DNA of 64,000 nucleotides from Saccharicrinis sp963665705 (GCA_963665705.1 OY762448.1:2852001-2916000); one strand, 5' to 3'. Shown: positions 54,565-63,424, numbered from the stretch's first letter. A program made the numbers and translations. The notes: a model not told the origin generated them from the sequence alone.

Positions 54565-54881
54565 AACAAACCATCCGTAAAGAGCATATTACTCTTCGGA
54601 AATACATGTTACCGTCCACAAATCATATGTTACCAAGGTAAAACTCAATGTTACCATCCGCAAATGCATGTTACCAAGGTAAAACCCAATGTTACCATCC
54701 GCAAATGCATGTTACCAAGGTAAAACCCAATGTTACCGTCCGCAAATGCATGTTACCAAAGTAAAATCCAATGTTACCGTGCGCAAATGCATGTTACCAT
54801 AGTAAAATCCAATGTTACCATCCGCAAATGCATGTTACCAGGGTAAAACCCAATGTTACCATAAGAATAGAACATGTTTCC
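54565..54881. repeat. helically phased tandem array of ATGTTACC
   Basis: Sixteen sites, at 54565, 54586, 54606, 54627, 54648, 54668, 54689, 54709, 54730, 54750, 54771, 54791, 54812, 54832, 54853 and 54874. Thirteen are exact ATGTTACC, the last is ATGTTTCC and the first two are degenerate (AACAAACC, ATATTACT). Steps alternate between 20 and 21 bp, so the core is a 41-bp tandem repeat with two sites per unit. The steps equal about two turns of B-DNA. Alternate sites are followed by AAGGTAA, giving a TTACC-AA-GGTAA dyad. The 41-bp unit is not a multiple of three and stops occur in all frames. Confidence 0.9.
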
Positions 54882-55147
54882 AGATGAAATCGTATTTTAC
54901 GCTGTACTAATGTGACCATTCCATAGTAAATTTGTTTTCTAGATTAAAAACATGCAGAAGTAAATAAGTCGGCTGCGTATTTACAACCTTTGCGTTTATA
55001 TTTTGCAAGTATCCTCCTATTCCTTTTATTATTATTTTAAGATCCATAGATAGCATCTCTTCTTCCTCTCAAAAAATAGCAGAATGGGAGAATTACTTAA
55101 TACTAATTAAGAAACTAGCATCAATAAAACATTCAAAAACCAAAATT
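54882..55147. other. intergenic DNA after the phased array
   Basis: A single degenerate site (ATGTGACC at 54910) extends the array out of phase. The remainder is AT-rich and shows no gene, tRNA or strong promoter. It lies downstream of the convergent fetB stop codon. Confidence 0.5.
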
Positions 55148-55936
55148 TCACTTAAACACTCCATCTTTAAACCTTTGAAAATCATCAAATACATAACGAT
55201 TCGAAAACAGTATGGTTAAAAACAAATTTAATGTACACCCTGTAAATATGGCTAGCATTATCATAACCTGATATTTGATAGCCACTATAGGAGAACTTCC
55301 TCCCAAAATCTGTCCTGTCATTACACCAGGTAACGAAATTAGTCCAATCACAGTCATGGTTGCAATTAATGGATTTAAACCTCTTTTAACGGCTTCTGCA
55401 ATAAAGGGTCTTTTGGCTACAGAAGAATCTCCTGAATTAGTTAATAAAAAATAGTACAAATCACGTTTTCCTGACAGTCCACTATAATACGTTGTTAAAC
55501 CAACTATATTATGATTTAATGAATTTCCCAACACCATTCCTGTTATCGGAATAAAATATCTGGCATCAAACACATAATCTAGTTTAATAACAAATCCCAG
55601 AAAAAAAGTATCTATAATCAACACTGAAGTTAAAGAAGCGAGTATCATTGGAAATACAAATATTCGCCAGTTTAGTCCAATTCTATTAATAGAGGTAAAC
55701 ACTCCAACTAAAATCATTAACACAACCCAAATAGAGTTTATCAAAGCGCTGTTTTTATCAAATATCCAGCCCAGGTATAAAGCTAATAAACCCAATTGAA
55801 CAACCATTCTAACTAAACCTATTAATACTCCTTTAACCAATTTTATTTTAAAATACACAAAAAATAAAATGGGTATAATCATTATTGCACAACTAATCAC
55901 TAAGTCAATAATCTTTATATCAATAATTTGTCCCAT
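55148..55936 (-). CDS. fetB: FetB/YbbM-like ABC transporter permease
   Basis: A 262-residue membrane protein of the UPF0014 family with about seven hydrophobic helices. It has the conserved block ITGMVLGNSLNHNIVGLTTY and AVKRGLNPLIATMTVIGLIS followed by LPGVMTGQILGGSSPI. E. coli FetAB exports iron and aids survival of oxidative stress. Its partner ATPase is 7 bp upstream. Iron as substrate is inferred from the family. Confidence 0.85.
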   Translation of the reverse strand: MGQIIDIKIIDLVISCAIMIIPILFFVYFKIKLVKGVLIGLVRMVVQLGLLALYLGWIFDKNSALINSIWVVLMILVGVFTSINRIGLNWRIFVFPMILASLTSVLIIDTFFLGFVIKLDYVFDARYFIPITGMVLGNSLNHNIVGLTTYYSGLSGKRDLYYFLLTNSGDSSVAKRPFIAEAVKRGLNPLIATMTVIGLISLPGVMTGQILGGSSPIVAIKYQVMIMLAIFTGCTLNLFLTILFSNRYVFDDFQRFKDGVFK

Positions 55937-55943
55937 AATTAGT

Positions 55944-56540
55944 TTATTTTAATTCTATAACTCTATCTGAATTTTCAATCCAGGTAATATTATGTGATGC
56001 TGTAAGTACTGTTCTGTCCTTAATACCTTTAATGGTTTGTAAAAGATACTGTATCGAACTCTCATCCAATGAAGAAGTGGGTTCATCCATAAGAATTATC
56101 GGCTTATCAATGCTTAAACAAATGGCAATAATAACACGTTGCTTTTGTCCTCCACTAATTTTTTGAAAATCTTTATTTAGCATTTGGGAATTTAACCCTA
56201 ATTGAACCATATAGGATTTAATCACTTTAAGATTATTGTAAACGCCTAACAATTCAATCACTTGCATACCATCTTTTACCGGAAGATTTACATTTTGTGG
56301 TATCCAAACAATATGGTTCCTTATAGCTACAATGTGTTTTTGGGATAACAATATATTGTTAATCTCTATCTCTCCATTTCCCATGGGAACATATCCTTGT
56401 AATAATTTTAATAAGGATGTTTTTCCTTTTCCGGATTCACCTTTTATAGTAACAAATTCTCCTTTATTTACATGAAATGAAAAATGTTCAAACAAAACCT
56501 TATTACCAAAAGACAGTGATATATCATTACATTTTATCAT
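55944..56540 (-). CDS. fetA: FetA/YbbL-like ABC transporter ATPase
   Basis: An ATP-binding protein of about 198 residues from ATG 56540 (a TTG at 56585 would add 15 unconserved residues). Walker A is TIKGESGKGKTSLLKLLQG, the signature is ISGGQKQRVIIAICLS, and Walker B is PIILMDEPTSSLDES. It is short even for the family and lacks extra domains. It forms the pump with the next gene. Confidence 0.9.
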   Translation of the reverse strand: MIKCNDISLSFGNKVLFEHFSFHVNKGEFVTIKGESGKGKTSLLKLLQGYVPMGNGEIEINNILLSQKHIVAIRNHIVWIPQNVNLPVKDGMQVIELLGVYNNLKVIKSYMVQLGLNSQMLNKDFQKISGGQKQRVIIAICLSIDKPIILMDEPTSSLDESSIQYLLQTIKGIKDRTVLTASHNITWIENSDRVIELK

Positions 56541-56646
56541 TTGATTATTATTAATTGATTCATGAGTATTTTGTATCTTAATCAAAATCCAAATATTATT
56601 TTGATCTGGTTTATCATTCTATGTGCAATCTTTTTGATTTAATTCT

Positions 56647-57234
56647 ATGAAAAGAATACGAATATTTATTGGTATAAAACTCAATCTAATAGAATCTCAA
56701 AAAAAAGTAAAAGATCTTTTCAAAAAAGAGGCTACAGCAAATATTAAATGGACAAAAGAAGATAACCTGCATCTTACTTTTATTTTTATAGGTAGTATTG
56801 ATCCCAAATATATAAAAGATATTACGAATGCATTACAAAAACATTTAAATGGAGCGCAGCCTTTCTCAATTCGTATAGAAAAATGTGGCCAATTTTACAA
56901 AAGAAGAAATAGAAGCATTTTATGGTTTGGAGTGGAAGATAGTATTGAGTTACAGTACCTCCATAATAGTATTGCAACAATTGTTAAGAATGTATTGCCT
57001 GATGATTATGATTTAAATATAGATAAATATACACCTCATATTACTATTGCCAGATACAATAAAAAGTTACAAGTAGATATAAATACGATAAATGAAAACT
57101 TAAAGGATGTTTATCAAAATTGTATTATTTCGGGAGTACAAATTATTGAAAGTAAATCAGGGGAAAGAGGTATCGAATATATTCCGATAGAAACAATTGA
57201 CCTGAAAAAAAAGAGCTGCAATAAGCAGCTCTAA
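56647..57234 (+). CDS. thpR: RNA 2',3'-cyclic phosphodiesterase
   Basis: A 195-residue 2H-phosphoesterase. The two catalytic motifs are NLHLTFIFIGSID and YTPHITIARYNK. It opens 2',3'-cyclic phosphates on RNA ends, and relatives can ligate tRNA halves in vitro. Its last nine codons form the terminator hairpin for the convergent barrel gene, which explains the Lys-rich tail KKKSCNKQL. It is divergent from fetA with a 106-bp gap. Confidence 0.92.
   Translation: MKRIRIFIGIKLNLIESQKKVKDLFKKEATANIKWTKEDNLHLTFIFIGSIDPKYIKDITNALQKHLNGAQPFSIRIEKCGQFYKRRNRSILWFGVEDSIELQYLHNSIATIVKNVLPDDYDLNIDKYTPHITIARYNKKLQVDINTINENLKDVYQNCIISGVQIIESKSGERGIEYIPIETIDLKKKSCNKQL
57205..57232 (-). terminator. minus-strand terminator within the thpR 3' end
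   Basis: AGAGCTGC and GCAGCTCT are perfect complements around AATAA, and on the minus strand eight T residues follow. It ends the transcript of the barrel gene (stop at 57261) inside the coding sequence of thpR. Confidence 0.85.
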
Positions 57235-57260
57235 AACGTGATAATAATATCGGAATCGCC

Positions 57261-57830
57261 TTAAATTCCGAATAGCCTATATCCTAAACTGAATGTTAAC
57301 ACATCCGTTTTTTGCCCTATATTAAAATCTTTAAGATCTGAAACATCTTTTAACCCCCATTCATAACGAACATCTAAAGTTAATTTCCAGAATGCGATAC
57401 CACCACCTGCTTGAAATGTCCAATTTGTAGGTTTTAGTTCATTATCTTTGCTATCATCAGTTATAAATGACGCAACAGGTCCAGCAACACCATAAAGACG
57501 AGCAACTTTTAAATCCAATAGTTGTAAATTAGCTAATAATGGAATGTCCCATGTTTTGATATCCATAGACTGATTATCTATAGAAACTTGTTTCTTTGCA
57601 TAATAAATTTCAGGTTGAAATGACAAATCTCCAATTAACTTTAATTTACCATAAGCACCTATTAAAAATCCACTTTTTGCTTCACTTTTGAAACTTTCTC
57701 CTTCCGGAACGTCACTTAGTTTTATTTTTGTACTATTAAATCCTGTTTTTAACCCTAATTCAAGTCTGTTTTGAGCATTGACATTTAACAAAAAGATTAA
57801 CAATGCTGATAAAAGAAATAATTTCTTCAT
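57261..57830 (-). CDS. small outer-membrane beta-barrel protein
   Basis: A 189-residue protein with a signal peptide (MKKLFLLSALLIFLLNVNAQ) and barrel strands of the outer-membrane beta-barrel (PorT/OMP_b-brl) kind: LELGLKTGFNSTKI, FQPEIYYAKKQV, TWDIPLLANLQL and FSLGYRLFGI as the final strand. The function is unknown. Confidence 0.8.
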   Translation of the reverse strand: MKKLFLLSALLIFLLNVNAQNRLELGLKTGFNSTKIKLSDVPEGESFKSEAKSGFLIGAYGKLKLIGDLSFQPEIYYAKKQVSIDNQSMDIKTWDIPLLANLQLLDLKVARLYGVAGPVASFITDDSKDNELKPTNWTFQAGGGIAFWKLTLDVRYEWGLKDVSDLKDFNIGQKTDVLTFSLGYRLFGI

Positions 57831-57927
57831 AATTCAAAATTTTGTTATGTGTATTGATATTTGTTTGTATTGATGACAAATAAATCATTATCATCACGTA
57901 TATATTTAAAAAAAAACTCGATTTATG

Positions 57928-58575
57928 TTAGATTAAAAAGGATGAATATGCTAATACCAAACTATCTAACATATCATCATTAGCAACATGTTTCTTTAAA
58001 AATTGTTGTCTGCTCTGATGAAAAACATTTCTGATAGATTTATCTAATCTTTCTAAAATAATCAGTCTCTCTTCAAAACCTTCCTGTGTTTTCTTTTTAT
58101 ATACAAGCGATTTACCATTCATTTGTTTGAAACATAATTCCGGATGAGTTTCATAAAACATAGGTTTTAAAAGGGTATTTTGATTTAGAAAAATATCTAA
58201 TTCCTTTATTTTAGCACAAATATTCCAAGCCTGAATAGAAATTCCTTTTCCTAATACATCTCTATTTATTTGGGTCGCCGCCTCAAAATCCTTTGCATAA
58301 ACGGATTGCTTACATGGAACAGTAAAGACGGATGAACTAAATGGATGACCTAACTTTTTTCTTATCTGTAAATCAATTTCGCGTACTTCATCTTTTTTAT
58401 CAACCAAACCAATAGGCATATCAATATAAACAGATTTTGCACCTTTTAAGACCTCAATAGCATCACTCATTTTAGAAAATAGAGAAATTGAAATTACCTT
58501 ATTTTTATTAATTGTAGTAAAAAGCCAACCTCCTCTACAACCATCTATCCCAATAATATTAGAATTTAAGTTCAT
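57928..58575 (-). CDS. DUF429 protein
   Basis: A 215-residue protein with an RNase-H/actin-like fold suggested by IIGIDGCRGGWLF and YIDMPIGLVDKKD; later blocks are THPELCFKQMNGKSL and NDDMLDSLVLAYSS. The family is thought to be nuclease-like, but the function is not established. It is 15 bp downstream of panE and may be in its operon. Confidence 0.75.
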   Translation of the reverse strand: MNLNSNIIGIDGCRGGWLFTTINKNKVISISLFSKMSDAIEVLKGAKSVYIDMPIGLVDKKDEVREIDLQIRKKLGHPFSSSVFTVPCKQSVYAKDFEAATQINRDVLGKGISIQAWNICAKIKELDIFLNQNTLLKPMFYETHPELCFKQMNGKSLVYKKKTQEGFEERLIILERLDKSIRNVFHQSRQQFLKKHVANDDMLDSLVLAYSSFLI

Positions 58576-58590
58576 GAGTTTTCACTCTCT

Positions 58591-59517
58591 TTATTTTATA
58601 TTTCGAGCGATCTTTTCCTGAGGAAGTAAGGTATGGTAAATAAAATGATTGACAGGTACTTCAATTCCGTGTTTTGTGGCTAAATGCACTACGCTACCAT
58701 TTTGATATTCCAATTCCGATGGTCGTCCTGCCCAAATATCTCTTGCCATAGAAGAATTTGCATTAGGAGCAAATGACATTGTAGTAGCTAAGGTTTTTTC
58801 TTTAATAGACTCTGGCAATTTAATACCCTCTGCCTGTGAAACAAAATACATTTCTTCGATCATCTGTTTCATCATATCTTTGAGTTCAGGGGTTTCGCAA
58901 AGAACACCATAATTAGCTCTTGTTAGCGCACCTAGTCCTCCAATACAAATAAGTAAAAACTTCTTCCATGTATCTCCTTGTATATAATCAGAAAGTTTAT
59001 TTTTAATACCTGCCTGATTAAATAAATCATTTATAACCTTTGACCGATCTGTTATAATATTATCTAATTCTCCAAATATCAAATAAGGTTCAGCACTCAT
59101 ATGCTCTATAACTCCAGGCTCTTTAATTTTGCTAAAAATATTACATAATCCTCCCATCACATTTTTAGATGGTAAAACATCTGATAATTCCTTTGCCGCC
59201 ATTACACCATTTTGCAAAGGTATAACAATGGTATTTTCTGAAATTACATCTTTAAGTGCGATAGCTACATCCTTTACTTGCCAGGCCTTTACTCCTACTA
59301 AAATCAACTCTTGGTTACTAAGCTTTGCTGGAGAATCTACTACATTAGCATTTTCAACAACAAAATCACCTTTGGGGCTCAGCAGTTTTAAACCATCTTT
59401 TTTAATAACTTCTCCATGATTACCCCGAGCTACAAATGTTACATTATTTCCAGCCTGTGCTAATCGCACACCAAAATAACCACCAACACCACCGGTCCCT
59501 ATTATTGCTATATTCAT
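58591..59517 (-). CDS. panE: 2-dehydropantoate 2-reductase family
   Basis: A protein of about 308 residues from ATG 59517 (TTG at 59535 adds six). The NADPH-binding start is MNIAIIGTGGVGGYFGVRLA, and the catalytic Lys and Glu lie in DYIQGDTWKKFLLICIGGLG and PSELEYQNGSVV. It makes pantoate for coenzyme A, though this family also contains reductases of other 2-oxo acids. It follows queF by 36 bp. Confidence 0.88.
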   Translation of the reverse strand: MNIAIIGTGGVGGYFGVRLAQAGNNVTFVARGNHGEVIKKDGLKLLSPKGDFVVENANVVDSPAKLSNQELILVGVKAWQVKDVAIALKDVISENTIVIPLQNGVMAAKELSDVLPSKNVMGGLCNIFSKIKEPGVIEHMSAEPYLIFGELDNIITDRSKVINDLFNQAGIKNKLSDYIQGDTWKKFLLICIGGLGALTRANYGVLCETPELKDMMKQMIEEMYFVSQAEGIKLPESIKEKTLATTMSFAPNANSSMARDIWAGRPSELEYQNGSVVHLATKHGIEVPVNHFIYHTLLPQEKIARNIK

Positions 59518-59553
59518 AGATTTAAATTTAAACAATGGATATTATATTTTCAG

Positions 59554-60432
59554 TTATTGCCTGAACACTTGTGAAGTTAACACATTTGATTGAATTAAAT
59601 TTGGAGGTAGCAGTTCTTTTATATTCGCTCTCACTGGACAAATATCAATACCTCCTCTTCGGGTATATAAACATGAAACTAATAATTCATCCGGAGAAAA
59701 TTTATCCCATAATCTCTTATAAATCATCTCACATATTTCCTCATGAAAATGATTTTCATCTCTGATTGATACTAAATACTTTAACAACGAAACCTTATCT
59801 ATTTCGTAATCTGATTTAATGTATATAAAAGCACTTCCCCAATCAGGTTGGTGTGTAATTTTACAATTGCTTCTAAGTAGGTTAGTTGAAACCTTCAAAT
59901 CACATTTCTCATTCTGCTTCACACCCTTCAAATAAGCTTCTTCTTCTTTGTAAATATTAAAAGTTGTAGCATCAGCTTCGGGAATAGATTCTAATAATTC
60001 GTAATCATTAAAATCATAAATATGTGAATTGTATTCCGAATGAAATGTTAAACTAATTTCAGTATTTAAGAGATCAGTAAGATCATTTTTAATCGTTTCT
60101 AGTACTTGATTAATGCCCTCTTCCCTATTAGTTCCATATTTACCCATATTAAATGAGTTCAAATAGAGCTTTAGGGATTTACTTTCTATTAAACACTCAC
60201 TATCAACAGAGTAAACCAACTTTAACACACCTGCAACCGGAAGTCCTTTTCGAGTTAAAAACCCTAATTCGTATGCATGCCAGGCATCAACACCCACAAA
60301 TGGTAGATGATCATCCTTTATGTGATATTGCTCCCTGTTTAAATATCTTGGAACGGCTACTAAAATTTCCGGGGCATATTCACGTGGATGACTAATTTGT
60401 TTTCCTAATACTTTACCTTCAATTTCATTCAT
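59554..60432 (-). CDS. queF: 7-cyano-7-deazaguanine (preQ0) reductase, long form
   Basis: A protein of about 292 residues from ATG 60432. It reduces preQ0 to preQ1 with NADPH. The YqcD-type two-lobe form is clear: the NADPH motif ESKSLKLYLNSFNMGKY in the N-terminal lobe and the catalytic Cys in RSNCKITHQPDWGSAFIYI, with RDENHFHEEICEM behind it. It is last in queC-queE-queF. Confidence 0.95.
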   Translation of the reverse strand: MNEIEGKVLGKQISHPREYAPEILVAVPRYLNREQYHIKDDHLPFVGVDAWHAYELGFLTRKGLPVAGVLKLVYSVDSECLIESKSLKLYLNSFNMGKYGTNREEGINQVLETIKNDLTDLLNTEISLTFHSEYNSHIYDFNDYELLESIPEADATTFNIYKEEEAYLKGVKQNEKCDLKVSTNLLRSNCKITHQPDWGSAFIYIKSDYEIDKVSLLKYLVSIRDENHFHEEICEMIYKRLWDKFSPDELLVSCLYTRRGGIDICPVRANIKELLPPNLIQSNVLTSQVFRQ

Positions 60433-60456
60433 AAACAACTATAACAATTGAATTAA

Positions 60457-61368
60457 TTAAACACCTTGTTTTGAACCAAAAATATCAATATGAATCCTTG
60501 GACTAAATTTCCATCCATTTTCAATACACATTTTTAGAACTATTGGTGTTGATTTAGCCAACTGGTCATGCGTAGCACCCAAAGGCATAAGCATAATATC
60601 CTGCTGATTGTATTCTGATAACTGTTTTAAATAGTCATTTACAATTTCTGCTTCATCAGCTGCTTTTCCCACAACAAATTTTAGCTGTAATTCTTTATCC
60701 GAATTATTTACTGTATTTATATAACTTTGAAGTGCAGTAATATTTCTTCGTATCTCATGGTGGTAACGAGAAGAACCATTTTCATCTTCACCATAAAATT
60801 TTAATTTCTCAGCTGAAGGAACCGAATTACTCAATTTTGGAGAAATACTGAATAAGTCAACCCATTGTGACAATTCCTCATCAAATAAAGTTCCATTAGA
60901 TTCTATAGTTATATGAACGCCAATTTCCTCTTTAAGTTTCTTACAAAGAACCCTCACTCCCTTTTTTTGCAATAAAGGTTCACCTCCTGTAATAACTACA
61001 TGATTCATATTACCAATATTATTTCTAACAGTAGAAACAATCTCATTGACATCCCAGATTTTCTTATCATCAGGATGAAATGAAGCATAAGAGGTATCAC
61101 ATTTACATAAACTACCATCTTCCATTTGCCATATGCAACGCAAATTACAACTGGCTAACCGGATAAATAACGAAGGTGTACCAGCAAGTTTTCCTTCTCC
61201 CTGAACTGTACCTGCGATACAAAATCCTGTGTTCGGAATATCCTTAATCTCTTTTCCGTTCGCATCTTTAGTAATAGGAAACACGCCTTCTCCAACCAAA
61301 ACCAATTTAGCATCCTCTACGAACTGTGCTTCTATCACGTCTTCTCTTATATTTTCCTTTACTAACAT
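60457..61368 (-). CDS. queE: 7-carboxy-7-deazaguanine synthase with expanded Cys loop
   Basis: A 303-residue radical-SAM enzyme making CDG from carboxy-tetrahydropterin. The cluster region reads RLASCNLRCIWQ then EDGSLCKCDTSYA. In ordinary QueE the motif is CxxxCxxC (CxWCDT). Here the third Cys is shifted about nine residues, with an extra Cys in the inserted loop. Burkholderia QueE is also known for an altered CX14CX2C loop. The SAM region VVITGGEPLLQ and SNGTLF are normal. Length is above the usual 210-240 because of extra residues in the middle and end. It is 15 bp after queC. Confidence 0.9.
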   Translation of the reverse strand: MLVKENIREDVIEAQFVEDAKLVLVGEGVFPITKDANGKEIKDIPNTGFCIAGTVQGEGKLAGTPSLFIRLASCNLRCIWQMEDGSLCKCDTSYASFHPDDKKIWDVNEIVSTVRNNIGNMNHVVITGGEPLLQKKGVRVLCKKLKEEIGVHITIESNGTLFDEELSQWVDLFSISPKLSNSVPSAEKLKFYGEDENGSSRYHHEIRRNITALQSYINTVNNSDKELQLKFVVGKAADEAEIVNDYLKQLSEYNQQDIMLMPLGATHDQLAKSTPIVLKMCIENGWKFSPRIHIDIFGSKQGV

Positions 61369-61383
61369 TCTATTGGCTTTTTG

Positions 61384-62055
61384 TTATTGCAATGCAGCAT
61401 CTTTATAACCCGCTTCGGCAAATGCTTTGGCTCTTAACAAACAACTATCACATGTACCGCAAGGTTTTTCACCTCCTCTGTAGCATGACCATGTTAATCC
61501 AAAGTCAACACCTAACTCCATTCCTAAAACAATCTCTTCAGCTTTTGTTTTATTTACAAATGGAGCATTAATTTTAATGGGCTTACCTGATTCAGCACCC
61601 ATAACGGTACCCTTATTTATAGCTACTTCCATTGCATCAATAAACTCCTGACGACAATCTACATAACCAGAATAATCCACCTGACTAACACCTATAAATA
61701 TATCCTGAGCTTCAATACTTTCTGCATAAGAAGCTGCAATTGATAAGAAAACCATATTGCGTGCAGGAACATAGGTTATAGGAATATCAGTACGATTTAC
61801 ATCCCCATCTTCAACTTCTATATTTTTATCTGTTAAAGATGAACCACCAAAATCACCTAAATTTAAAGTCACTATTTTGTGAGCTGCAACTTCAGCCTTT
61901 TCTGCAATTTTTTTTGCACAGTTTAATTCTGTTTCATGACGTTGTCCATAATTAAATGACAAAGCATGAACCTCATCAAAACCTTGACTTTTTGCTACAT
62001 ATAATGCTACGGCGGAATCTAATCCTCCTGATAATAAAATAACTGCTTTTTTCAT
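61384..62055 (-). CDS. queC: 7-cyano-7-deazaguanine (preQ0) synthase
   Basis: A 223-residue enzyme that converts CDG to preQ0 with ATP and ammonia. The PP-loop is AVILLSGGLDSAVALYVA and the zinc-binding cysteines lie in CYRGGEKPCGTCDSCLLR. It is the first gene of queC-queE-queF and has a candidate preQ1 riboswitch in its leader. queD is not in this window and is expected elsewhere. Confidence 0.96.
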   Translation of the reverse strand: MKKAVILLSGGLDSAVALYVAKSQGFDEVHALSFNYGQRHETELNCAKKIAEKAEVAAHKIVTLNLGDFGGSSLTDKNIEVEDGDVNRTDIPITYVPARNMVFLSIAASYAESIEAQDIFIGVSQVDYSGYVDCRQEFIDAMEVAINKGTVMGAESGKPIKINAPFVNKTKAEEIVLGMELGVDFGLTWSCYRGGEKPCGTCDSCLLRAKAFAEAGYKDAALQ

Positions 62056-62069
62056 TTTTTTAAAACTTT

Positions 62070-62104
62070 AGCTAAAAAAAGAAAGTTTGCAATGCCAACA
62101 ACTT
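62070..62104 (-). terminator. candidate terminator of the riboswitch expression platform
   Basis: On the minus strand a weak AAGT/ACTT and TTG/CAA stem (62083-62104) is followed by TTTCTTTTTTT and then the queC ATG. It would stop transcription 15-30 nt before queC. The stem is short and imperfect. Confidence 0.4.
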
Positions 62105-62170
62105 AAAACTATAAACCGTAAAAATATATGCGTACAGAAATGTACAATAGAAAAGATTCTAAAACATATA

Positions 62171-62214
62171 CCCTGGTTTTGTTTATAGACAGGATGGCGT
62201 AAGCGAACTGTCTT
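62171..62214 (-). promoter_or_regulatory. candidate preQ1-I riboswitch aptamer
   Basis: Minus strand, in order: AGACAG (P1), loop with UUCGC and a CAUCC end, CUGUCU (P1'), then the A-rich tail AUAAACAAAACCAGGG. The arms pair perfectly. The UUCGC-n-CAUCC loop and AAACAAAACnAGG tail resemble preQ1-I aptamers (for example the Thermoanaerobacter tail UAACAAAACAAGG). The aptamer would bind preQ1 and reduce expression of queC-queE-queF, its own biosynthetic genes. The assignment relies on recalled consensus features and on the fitting context; no covariance model was run. Confidence 0.65.
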
Positions 62215-62225
62215 AATTTGTGATG

Positions 62226-62233
62226 CAAATATA
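62226..62233 (-). promoter_or_regulatory. -7 box of the queC operon
   Basis: TATATTTG on the minus strand matches TAnnTTTG. Transcription starting near 62219 would put the aptamer at the very 5' end of the RNA, as is usual for preQ1-I. No clear -33 was found. Confidence 0.5.
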
Positions 62234-62407
62234 AATATAAACCTTTGATTTCCTTTTCCTTTTATCTAATAAAATGAATTATTGAAATATGATTTATCTC
62301 AGCCTATCATTCATCCGAATCGAATACTCTCAATTCAACCATGCATTTTAAAATCATTTATGTAGTTTAGAGTAACAATTTATGCCCAAACGAACAATTA
62401 ACGATTA

Positions 62408-63424
62408 ATGCACAATTATTATCATATCCTTGGAGTCTCACAAACTGCAACGCTCGACCAAATAAAAAAAGCTTATCGTAAGAAAGCCATGTTATTGCAC
62501 CCTGACATTAATAAAGCAGAGGATGCAAATGATCAATTTATTTTACTTAATGAGGCATACGAATATCTATTAAAAACACAAGGAACTCACTCCAATAATA
62601 ATATAAGAGCGCAACAACAAGCACAAAAACAAGCTGCATATCAAAAAGAATGGGAACAAAAAGAAAGAGAAAAAGCAAGGGAAAGAGCACGAGCTTATGC
62701 AAAAATGAAATATGAGGCCTATTTAAAATCAGATATATACAAAACTACAGAAGCGCTGAATTTAATTGTTGATTTATTTGGTTTAGTATTTTTATTACTG
62801 TTTGTTTTTGGTATTCCCATTCTAACATTTATGGAACATGGAACAGTTGGATTATTAATAAGTGCCGTAATAATACTACCAACAGCCCCTATTTGGTTTC
62901 GTCTTCTGATAAGGTTCTTTTTTATTCTTAATTTTAAAGGTATTGTTGATTTTAAACACAGTACTATACGATCAAAAATGATGAAAATTATGCTTTCTAT
63001 TATTCTCAATATAATCATATTTTTCAGTATTGCACTAAATACATTAATTGAACTCAAATGGATTATCTCTATATACATTATCTCTATAACTTTAGGTTTC
63101 TTTATAGCTAAAAGCCTTAGCAGTAGATATCACAAGTATTTAATTAAGTTTGGAATTGCTCCTTTTGTAATAAATTTTCTTTTTCTAATTAATTATACCA
63201 TTTCTTCTCATACAACATACGAAAGTTATTGGTATACATACAGCTATCATAATCCATCTCCTATATTACCGGCCATCACTTTAAATAATAACCAATATGA
63301 AAAGTATAAAGGCATCAGATTAATTTTTGATGGAGAAAGGATTGTTGGACATGGAAAAATCACCTACAAAATAAAAAATGGATGTTTAGGTTTTAGAGTT
63401 GTAAAAAAGTCCATTATTGAATAA
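62408..63424 (+). CDS. membrane-anchored J-domain protein
   Basis: A 338-residue protein with an N-terminal J-domain (about 1-60): YYHILGVSQTATLDQIKKAYR, the essential HPD in MLLHPDINKAED and FILLNEAYEYLL. A charged coiled region rich in Gln, Glu and Lys (about 70-110) follows, then about five membrane helices (about 118-260) and a short extramembrane end. It should recruit DnaK to the inner face of the membrane. It has no zinc-finger or client-binding domain, so it is a type III J-protein. No grpE or dnaK is adjacent. Confidence 0.85.
   Translation: MHNYYHILGVSQTATLDQIKKAYRKKAMLLHPDINKAEDANDQFILLNEAYEYLLKTQGTHSNNNIRAQQQAQKQAAYQKEWEQKEREKARERARAYAKMKYEAYLKSDIYKTTEALNLIVDLFGLVFLLLFVFGIPILTFMEHGTVGLLISAVIILPTAPIWFRLLIRFFFILNFKGIVDFKHSTIRSKMMKIMLSIILNIIIFFSIALNTLIELKWIISIYIISITLGFFIAKSLSSRYHKYLIKFGIAPFVINFLFLINYTISSHTTYESYWYTYSYHNPSPILPAITLNNNQYEKYKGIRLIFDGERIVGHGKITYKIKNGCLGFRVVKKSIIE

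Noticed and set aside
54565..54881. CRISPR array
   Set aside because: The spacing sequence between 8-mers repeats with the same 41-bp unit, so there are no unique spacers, and no cas gene is near.
54606..54881. Repeat-protein gene
   Set aside because: The 41-bp period is not a multiple of three; every frame meets a TAA in the GGTAA part within about 120 bp, and no long ORF covers it.
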